26,455 nucleotides of DNA. It comes from an uncultured Bacilli bacterium. Its GTDB lineage: Bacteria; Bacillota_I; Bacilli_A; RF39; UBA660. Shown one piece after another: positions 1-5,229 of this stretch; the first letter of the stretch is position 1; each line of letters begins with the position of its first letter. A program made the translations under genes and the position numbers. The notes beneath the pieces were generated by a model. The model searched no databases. It worked only from the letters and a program-made list of their open reading frames with translations, and had not been told where the DNA came from. The stretch lies in the NCBI GenBank assembly GCA_910584305.1, contig CAJTZW010000019.1:1-26455 (forward strand), in the 5' to 3' direction.

Positions 1-23
1 TTTAGGTGCTAGAAATATGAAAG

Positions 24-428
24 ATGAAACATTTCCAACAGGTGCTAACTGCAAACGAGATACTAATGCACTTTAGAGCAGATAAGAAAAATAGTAAGAA
101 TATAAGCTTAAATGAGCAAGTTGGTTTTGATAAAGATGGAAATGAGATAACATTTTTAGATATATTAAAAACGCCGAAACCAGATTTCGCATTGGATATC
201 CATAACCAAAATAATATCTCTTTATTAAAAGATTACTTTAAAGTATTAAATGAAAGGGAAAAGGAAATCATTATCAAAAGGTATGGACTAAATGGAGAAG
301 AAGAAGTAACGCAAAAAGAGATTGCGAAAGAAATGGGAATTTCCAGAAGTTATGTATCAAGAATAGAAAAAAGAGCTCTCACGAAAATGTTACGAGAATA
401 TATTAAAAATAAAAATGAAAGCATATAA
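24..428 (+). CDS. sigK: C-terminal half of sporulation sigma factor SigK (5' part missing)
   Basis: This is the C-terminal part of a late mother-cell sigma factor. Homology starts at residue 11 (NEILMHFR, end of region 2.4; nt 54) and runs through the SigK-type DKDGNEI segment to a region 4 helix-turn-helix containing GISRSYVSRIEKRAL, which is characteristic of SigK rather than SigE. Region 2, needed for core binding and -10 recognition, is absent. An in-frame TGA lies at 18-20, and the ten residues before NEIL do not resemble SigK. No good ribosome binding site precedes ATG 24, so the start is nominal. Bacillus sigK is interrupted at the corresponding codons by the skin element, whose 3' half is spoIIIC. 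This fragment (about 124 homologous residues) has the size and breakpoint of such a 3' half. A frameshifted or decayed gene is the alternative. A hairpin terminator follows directly. Confidence 0.75.
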   Translation: MKHFQQVLTANEILMHFRADKKNSKNISLNEQVGFDKDGNEITFLDILKTPKPDFALDIHNQNNISLLKDYFKVLNEREKEIIIKRYGLNGEEEVTQKEIAKEMGISRSYVSRIEKRALTKMLREYIKNKNESI

Positions 429-462
429 AATACTAGTAATGAAAATACTACTGGTATTTTTT
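427..462 (+). terminator. Rho-independent terminator after sigK 3' half
   Basis: An imperfect stem of about 14 bp (arms 427-440 and 447-460, one G-U pair and one mismatch) ends in a T-rich arm followed by TT. It overlaps the stop codon of the sigK fragment. Confidence 0.75.
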
Positions 463-474
463 AAAATATAGTAC

Positions 475-503
475 TTGACAATACAAGATAGTTGGTATAA
501 ACT
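475..503 (+). promoter_or_regulatory. Sigma-A-type promoter of the padR operon
   Basis: A perfect -35 TTGACA (475-480) is followed by TATAAA after 15 bp (496-501) or by TAAACT after 17 bp (498-503). A strong AAAGGAGG ribosome binding site precedes ATG 525. The short spacer to the better -10 leaves the exact -10 open. Confidence 0.55.
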
Positions 504-524
504 ACTATTAGAAAAGGAGGAAAT

Positions 525-848
525 ATGAATACACAAATTAAAAAGGGTGTACTAGAAATGATTGTTCTTTTAGCTGTGAGTAAAAGAGATATGTATGGAT
601 ATGAACTTGTTGAAGAAGTGTCGAAAGTAGTAGATGTAAATGATGGAACTATATATCCATTATTAAAAAGACTTACAAATGAAAAGTACTTTGATACATA
701 TTTAGAAGAATCGAAAGAAGGACCTCCTAGAAAATATTATAAAATTACCATATTGGGAAGACAAAAATTAGAAGAATCAATTGATGTTTGGAAATCGTTT
801 TCTACATCAGTAAATAAATTTATAGAGGAAAGTGATCAAAATGAATAA
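525..848 (+). CDS. PadR-family transcriptional regulator
   Basis: This 107-aa protein has the PadR winged-helix fold: a YGYEL helix near residues 24-28, the recognition-helix segment GTIYPLLKRL near 43-52, and the wing segment PRKYYKIT near 69-76. There is no long C-terminal extension, as is usual for the small PadR subfamily. ATG 525 has a strong AAAGGAGG site. The next gene, a HAAS/DUF1700 membrane protein, starts inside the end of this one (overlap 841-848), which indicates translational coupling. PadR-HAAS pairs are common in Firmicutes; the PadR usually represses its own operon, often in response to envelope or membrane stress. The ligand and target genes cannot be read from the sequence. 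Confidence 0.9.
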   Translation: MNTQIKKGVLEMIVLLAVSKRDMYGYELVEEVSKVVDVNDGTIYPLLKRLTNEKYFDTYLEESKEGPPRKYYKITILGRQKLEESIDVWKSFSTSVNKFIEESDQNE

Positions 849-2235
849 AGAAAAATTTTTAAAATCATTAGAAAAGAAATTAACGGTTTTATCAGAAACA
901 GAAAGAAATGATATTATCAATGAATATCGTGATATTATTGAAGAGAAAGTCAGACATGGAAAGACAGAAGAGGAGGCTGTAAAAGAGTTTGGGGAGTTAG
1001 ATTCCCTTGTTAAAGAAATTTTAAGTGCATACAAAATCGATCCTGAATATGATAATCAGCATGAGACAAAAAACGATTTCGTAAATGAGTGTGAAGGATT
1101 AATCAAAAAAGGTGCCCAAAAACTATCAGAGGTGACAGAAGATATTATAGAGAGTTTTAAAAATGCAGGAACAGAATTAACCTTACAGAATGTTTTTGAG
1201 ATTTTGATTAAAGTTATTTTAATTTTATTAGGTTTAGCCTTGCTTAGAATTCCTTTTTCATTAATCTCATCCCTTGGATACGAAATCTTTGATTCAACAT
1301 TAATTCTTTTTGGAGGAAATTTTATAGGATGTTTATGGAGAGTCATTGTTGAGATAACATATACAGCCGTATGTATTCTACTAGTAATTAGTATTATAAG
1401 ACAATATATACCAAAAGAAATACATTCTATAGAAAGTGAGTCTAAAAAACTACAGAAAGAAAAGAAAGTGAAAACGACCAACCAAGAAATGGTAGAAAAA
1501 CAGAAAGATGGTAAAAAAAAAGTGATGAAGGAGAATCAGACTAGCAGTATCATTGTAACCTTAATTAAGATATTTATATTTATAGTGTTTATTCTCCCAT
1601 TATTTGGCGTTTATGTAGCAACAATACTAGGGCTAGTAGTTGCAATTTATCTTATTTATAAGGGCGTATATATCTTTGGAATTTTACTATTACTAGTTGC
1701 AACTTGTATCTTTATAGGGCATTTAACAAATATACTATGCCATAGCTTATTTGAACGTAAGAAAATTCATTTTTATCCATTTTTCGTTAGCATTGCAATT
1801 GGTATTATAGGTGCTGTATTAACCGTTGACTATGTACTAGGATTTACATATTATAACCATTTACCAGAAGATATGAAAGAGACGAAGGAAACCTATACAA
1901 TAGATGTAACAAAACCAACAGATATTTATTACGATGAAATGATAATTGATAATTCTATCGAAGATAATAAGATGAGAATCGAAGTTACATATTATGTATC
2001 TGACCAATATACTCATAAGATTGAAATAGAACAATATCAACAATGTGATGAATGTGAAAACTATATTGGATTCTATCAAGAATATGGATGGAAACAGATT
2101 AATATAAAGAAATTTATAGAATCTAACTTTATTACATATTTAAAAGAAAAGAAAATCTATGATTATAGTCGAATGAATGAGTATACAGTCAAAATTTATA
2201 TGAATGAAAATACAAGAGATTTAGTGAACAGCTAA
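841..2235 (+). CDS. HAAS-domain (DUF1700) polytopic membrane protein
   Basis: This 464-aa protein starts with a HAAS/DUF1700 helical domain (residues 1 to about 65; FLKSLEKKL, then EYRDIIEEK and EEEAVKEFG). About five hydrophobic segments follow (roughly 118-140, 157-190, 236-275, 276-300, 311-338). A charged cytoplasmic linker lies at about 195-235, and a 125-residue soluble tail, probably extracytoplasmic, contains a CDEC pair near 402-405. ATG 841 is preferred over the in-frame GTG 832 because the AGAGGA site ends 11 nt before 841 and only 2 nt before 832. HAAS proteins are the partners of PadR regulators and are thought to pass envelope signals to them. The substrate or signal is unknown. 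A terminator hairpin overlaps the stop codon. Confidence 0.85.
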   Translation: MNKEKFLKSLEKKLTVLSETERNDIINEYRDIIEEKVRHGKTEEEAVKEFGELDSLVKEILSAYKIDPEYDNQHETKNDFVNECEGLIKKGAQKLSEVTEDIIESFKNAGTELTLQNVFEILIKVILILLGLALLRIPFSLISSLGYEIFDSTLILFGGNFIGCLWRVIVEITYTAVCILLVISIIRQYIPKEIHSIESESKKLQKEKKVKTTNQEMVEKQKDGKKKVMKENQTSSIIVTLIKIFIFIVFILPLFGVYVATILGLVVAIYLIYKGVYIFGILLLLVATCIFIGHLTNILCHSLFERKKIHFYPFFVSIAIGIIGAVLTVDYVLGFTYYNHLPEDMKETKETYTIDVTKPTDIYYDEMIIDNSIEDNKMRIEVTYYVSDQYTHKIEIEQYQQCDECENYIGFYQEYGWKQINIKKFIESNFITYLKEKKIYDYSRMNEYTVKIYMNENTRDLVNS

Positions 2236-2244
2236 ATCTTTTTT
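2217..2244 (+). terminator. Terminator overlapping the end of the HAAS gene
   Basis: A perfect 8-bp stem, AGATTTAG (2217-2224) and CTAAATCT (2232-2239), with a 7-nt loop runs into six T. The stop codon of the HAAS gene lies in the 3' arm. Confidence 0.8.
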
Positions 2245-2248
2245 CTAG

Positions 2249-2267
2249 TTTTGTCGAAACACTCGAA
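2249..2267 (+). promoter_or_regulatory. Spo0A-box-like site(s) upstream of the STAS-sigma operon
   Basis: TTTTGTCGAAA (2249-2259) contains a perfect TGTCGAA core, the Spo0A-binding consensus. A weaker copy, ACTCGAA (2261-2267), follows one helical turn (9 bp) downstream. The site lies 52 bp before the STAS start codon in a short gap after a terminator. In Bacillus, spoIIA is activated by Spo0A~P together with SigH. I found no convincing SigH or SigA -10 in the remaining gap. Confidence 0.5.
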
Positions 2268-2310
2268 AATCATTTTAGCATATGGTAGAGTGAAACAAAG
2301 AGGTGAACAT

Positions 2311-2658
2311 ATGCTAAATATCATATTAGAATTTCGGAAAGGAATACTATTCGTTCGCCTTCGGGGGAAATTAGTAAAAAGTACCGCAAAAGAATTCCAA
2401 GAAGAAGTAATCCAATTAATTCAGAAAAATGGAATTCATACAACAGTCGTAAATGTAAAAGAATTAGAAGATTTAGATTTAAAGGGGATGAATACTTTAT
2501 TATATTGCTATGAGAGTTGTAAGCAAAATAAAGGAACTGCACTTTTATGCGGAGTTACCAATGAATCTGTAAAACAAAGATTAGATAAAGGTAGAGTATT
2601 TAATTATATGTCCCAAATAAAAGATGAATTAGATGCACTAAAAAAAGTAAAAGTTTAA
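2311..2658 (+). CDS. STAS-domain protein, SpoIIAA-like, without phospho-acceptor serine
   Basis: This 115-aa single STAS-domain protein is close in length to SpoIIAA and immediately precedes a SigF/SigG-type sigma factor, the order seen in spoIIA operons. Residues 54-60 read DLDLKGM and align with the family segment containing DSSG: the phosphorylated serine is Leu57 and the next serine is Lys58, while the glycine is kept (Gly59). The CGVT segment and the following helix also align with SpoIIAA. ATG 2311 is chosen over an upstream in-frame TTG at 2251 because GAGGTGA lies just before 2311 and the longer N-terminus would cross the Spo0A-box-like site. A SpoIIAB kinase gene would be expected between this gene and the sigma gene; instead the gap is 10 nt. 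Whether it still acts as an anti-anti-sigma factor is open. Confidence 0.8.
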   Translation: MLNIILEFRKGILFVRLRGKLVKSTAKEFQEEVIQLIQKNGIHTTVVNVKELEDLDLKGMNTLLYCYESCKQNKGTALLCGVTNESVKQRLDKGRVFNYMSQIKDELDALKKVKV

Positions 2659-2668
2659 GGAGAAAAAT

Positions 2669-3319
2669 ATGACAAATGAAGAGATAGAAAAGTACAATAA
2701 TTTGATTTATTCCGTAGCGCATTCATTTACAGGATACCAAGACAAAGAGGATTTGTTTCAAGCAGGATATGAAGGACTTATGAAAGCAACAAAGGGATTT
2801 GATCCTACACAAGGGGTAAAATTCTCTACCTACGCATACCCCTTTATATGGGGAGAGATGAATGCTTGGATAGTAGAAGATAGAAATATAAAAATAGGAA
2901 GAAATTATCGTAAACTAAAACTACAAATTGAAAAAGCCAAACTGTTACTCGAACAACAACTGATGAGAGAGCCCTCCTTACAGGAACTCGCATACTATCT
3001 AAATATTCCAGAATCAGAACTAGCAGTAGCCATGCAAATGGTATCTACAGTAAGTTTGGATAGTGCAATAGAGGAAGATGGCAAGGAATTGACTTTATAT
3101 GATAGAGTGCCAAGTAAGAGTATGGATCTCGATACTTTAATGGCATTTAAAGAAGAATTAGGTAAATTAACACCGTTTGAAAAGAAATTAATAGAAGCAA
3201 GATATTTAAATGATATGTCACAACAAGAAGTAGCTAGTATACTTGGAATGAGTCAGGTTCAAATATCAAGGAATGAAAAGAAAATTAAGAAAAAAATAAA
3301 AACAAATTTAGCAGCATAA
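2669..3319 (+). CDS. RNA polymerase sigma factor, SigF/SigG type (sporulation)
   Basis: This 216-aa sigma-70-family protein contains region 2 (residues about 5-72; DLFQAGYEGLMKATKGFDP, then KFSTYAYPFIWGEM), region 3 (about 80-130) and region 4 (about 160-212), whose recognition helix reads GMSQVQISRNEKKI. That form of region 4 is typical of the SigF/SigG/SigB group. The adjacent STAS gene points to SigF rather than SigG, but SigG cannot be excluded from sequence alone. ATG 2669 has AAGGAG 6 nt upstream and starts 10 nt after the STAS stop, so the two are one operon. No anti-sigma kinase gene is present nearby. A strong terminator follows directly. It would direct forespore transcription; the spoVA operon in this window would be a plausible target of the SigF/SigG cascade. 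Confidence 0.85.
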   Translation: MTNEEIEKYNNLIYSVAHSFTGYQDKEDLFQAGYEGLMKATKGFDPTQGVKFSTYAYPFIWGEMNAWIVEDRNIKIGRNYRKLKLQIEKAKLLLEQQLMREPSLQELAYYLNIPESELAVAMQMVSTVSLDSAIEEDGKELTLYDRVPSKSMDLDTLMAFKEELGKLTPFEKKLIEARYLNDMSQQEVASILGMSQVQISRNEKKIKKKIKTNLAA

Positions 3320-3341
3320 CAATTCCATAGAATTGTTTTTT
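3318..3341 (+). terminator. Terminator after the SigF/SigG-type gene
   Basis: The stem AACAATTC (3318-3325) and GAATTGTT (3330-3337), with a CATA loop, is followed by a T run. It ends the STAS-sigma operon two bases before the next promoter. Confidence 0.85.
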
Positions 3342-3342
3342 G

Positions 3343-3371
3343 TTGCAATTTTCGCTATTTTTTGTTATATT
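3343..3371 (+). promoter_or_regulatory. Promoter of the 576-aa sigma gene (copy 1 of a twin promoter)
   Basis: TTGCAA (3343-3348), a 17-bp spacer and TATATT (3366-3371). The 16 bases from 3361 to 3376 (TTTGTTATATTATAG plus flank) recur at the promoter of the neighbouring paralogue at 5172-5200 with the same spacing. Confidence 0.7.
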
Positions 3372-3400
3372 ATAGCGTAAATACAAATGGGGTGATGGTA

Positions 3401-5131
3401 TTGGAGAATAATGAAATACAATTGATAGAGCAAGATTTATATATAGCATATGGTTTTTTAAACTTGCCAAAAGAAGTATTTGAATCCGAGGCCCAGGCTA
3501 TAAAAGAAAAGACACCGTTTAATTTTAAAAATAAATTAACTGCTGTATTAGACCAATATACAAAAAAAGAATTAGAAGGAGAAAATGCGAATGTAGTATT
3601 AAATCGCTATATAAAGCAAAATCTAAAAGTACATAAATCCTCAAAGCAAAATGTAGAAGAACTAAACAAAATTGATGTTCTATATAATCATTTGAATATC
3701 CCTTTTGATATTGACACGGCTATAACGTTAATTCATGATAATCAAATTATAATAGATATAATAGAAAATATAGTAGAAAATAATTTAAAGGTACTCGAAG
3801 AGAAAGGAATGAGTGGAATAACTGATTCCGCTTTTGTCATAACCATTCTCAATACATATTGTGAGTTTCACAATATTCCAGTTTTAGGGATGGAAGCTAG
3901 TATTGTAGATGAGGAATTATCAGAAGGGTCTTTAGATGATAAATCTCTTGTAGAGAGTTTATCCACAAATGACTCAGTTCGTAAGTATTTAAATGAAATT
4001 GGTAATATTAAATTGTTGTCTACCGAAGAAGAAAAAAAACTCGGATCTCGTATTTTAAAAGGAGATGAACAAGCAAAAAAAGCTTTTATAGAAGCGAACT
4101 TGCGACTTGTGGTAAGTATAGCAAAGCGTTATGTTGATAGAGGTGTATCATTTCTTGATTTGATACAAGAAGGAAATATGGGTCTTATAACAGCAGTAGA
4201 CAAATTTGATGTAAAAAAAGGATGTAAATTTTCTACATATGCGACTTGGTGGATTCGCCAAGCTATTACTAGAGCCATTGCAGAGCAATCGAGAACAATT
4301 CCGATTCCATATGCTGTATTTTTGGATGTTAATAAACTTTCTCGAATTAAAGATCAACTTACATTAAAATTAAAGCATGAACCTAGCAAAGTGGAACTAG
4401 TAAAAGAAATGGATATCCCAGAACAAGATTTTGACAGAATTTATGAAGCCATGAACCAAGGAATATTGAGTTTTGCAATGCCAATAGGAGAGGAAGATGA
4501 CAGCGAATTAGGAGATTTTATACCGGATGAAAGCACAAATGTAGAAAGGGAGGTAATGAATTTATTCAATACAGAATATATACAGAATTTATTTGGGAAA
4601 GTCGATTTAAGTCCTAAGGAATGTGTTGTTTTAATTTACCGATTTGGATTAAATGGGAAACCCAAAGCGACATTGAAGCAAGTAGGAAAAATCCTAAGCC
4701 TTACAAAAGAACGAGTTAGACAGATAGAAACAAAAGCAATTTTTAAACTTAGGAAACTGAAAGATACGTATGCAGATAAGGAAGAAGGATTAAACAGTAT
4801 AAACTTGTGTGCTGAGCAAAAAACTCTATCTACTAGTAAACACCATAAAATTGTAAAAGAAATTTTAAATGGAGTAGCTAAAGAGAAAGTAGAGAGTGTA
4901 TTAAGAATTTATAATCTAACCGATATAGAATGTAAAGTTTTAATTTTTCGAAATGGGATAAAAGGACAGATAAAATCAGAAAAACAAATTGCAGAGGCTT
5001 TAAAAATTTCGCCTTGGAAAGTTTACGAGATTGAATATAGTGCGTTAGAAAAATTGAAAAATTACAATAATGTTAAAATAGATATATCAAATGAGAAAAA
5101 AGAAACTGTATTTATAAAGAAACAAATATAG
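3401..5131 (+). CDS. RpoD-like sigma factor paralogue with two region-4-like modules
   Basis: This 576-aa protein has a novel N-terminal domain (about 1-190), then region 1.2 (DSVRKYLNEIG), region 2 (LRLVVSIAKRYVDRG, then FSTYATWWIRQA), a diverged region 3 (RTIPIPYAVFLDVNKL where primary sigmas have an HMVE-type motif), region 4 at about 400-450 (recognition helix LTKERVRQIETKAI) and a second region-4-like HTH at about 505-558 (IAEALKISPWKVYEIEYSALEKL). Primary sigma factors normally stop after one region 4. The TTG start at 3401 is chosen because GGGGTGAT lies 4 nt before it, the spacing used by smc and ftsW here; ATG 3395 is the alternative. Nt 3533-4257 are identical to 5392-6116 in the next gene. 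It is probably an alternative sigma factor derived from a primary one. Confidence 0.85.
   Translation: MENNEIQLIEQDLYIAYGFLNLPKEVFESEAQAIKEKTPFNFKNKLTAVLDQYTKKELEGENANVVLNRYIKQNLKVHKSSKQNVEELNKIDVLYNHLNIPFDIDTAITLIHDNQIIIDIIENIVENNLKVLEEKGMSGITDSAFVITILNTYCEFHNIPVLGMEASIVDEELSEGSLDDKSLVESLSTNDSVRKYLNEIGNIKLLSTEEEKKLGSRILKGDEQAKKAFIEANLRLVVSIAKRYVDRGVSFLDLIQEGNMGLITAVDKFDVKKGCKFSTYATWWIRQAITRAIAEQSRTIPIPYAVFLDVNKLSRIKDQLTLKLKHEPSKVELVKEMDIPEQDFDRIYEAMNQGILSFAMPIGEEDDSELGDFIPDESTNVEREVMNLFNTEYIQNLFGKVDLSPKECVVLIYRFGLNGKPKATLKQVGKILSLTKERVRQIETKAIFKLRKLKDTYADKEEGLNSINLCAEQKTLSTSKHHKIVKEILNGVAKEKVESVLRIYNLTDIECKVLIFRNGIKGQIKSEKQIAEALKISPWKVYEIEYSALEKLKNYNNVKIDISNEKKETVFIKKQI
3533..4257 (+). repeat. 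725-bp perfect direct repeat, copy 1 (inside sigma gene)
   Basis: Line-by-line comparison shows no difference from 5392-6116 (offset 1,859 bp), synonymous sites included. It covers the N-terminal domain, regions 1.2 to 2.3 and most of 2.4. Outside the tract the genes differ markedly at DNA and protein level, so this looks like gene conversion rather than recent duplication of the whole gene. An assembly artefact is possible. Confidence 0.95.
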
Positions 5132-5143
5132 AAATAGTAGATG

Positions 5144-5170
5144 AAAGATGAATCGGAAATTCATTCTTTT
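5144..5170 (+). terminator. Terminator after the 576-aa sigma gene
   Basis: AAAGATGAAT (5144-5153) pairs with ATTCATTCTTT (5159-5169) with one bulged T and a 5-nt loop. The hairpin ends directly before the next promoter. The T run is short, so it may be weak. Confidence 0.5.
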
Positions 5171-5171
5171 G

Positions 5172-5200
5172 TTGCATTCCCTCCTTGTTTTTGTTATATT
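5172..5200 (+). promoter_or_regulatory. Promoter of the 841-aa sigma gene (copy 2 of a twin promoter)
   Basis: TTGCAT (5172-5177), a 17-bp spacer and TATATT (5195-5200). Near-identical to the promoter at 3343-3371, including the flanking TTTTTGT and ATAG bases. The ribosome binding region ATGGGGTGATGGTATTG is also shared by the two genes. Confidence 0.7.
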
Positions 5201-5229
5201 ATAGTTAGAAATTCTATGGGGTGATGGTA

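Noticed and set aside
618..626. TGTCGAAA, a Spo0A-core match inside the padR gene
   Set aside because: It is within coding sequence and a 7-bp A/T-rich core is expected by chance in a window this size.
1056..1481. 141-codon open frame on the minus strand inside the HAAS gene
   Set aside because: It is antisense to a well-supported membrane-protein gene, has no ribosome binding site, and its hydrophobic composition mirrors the real gene.
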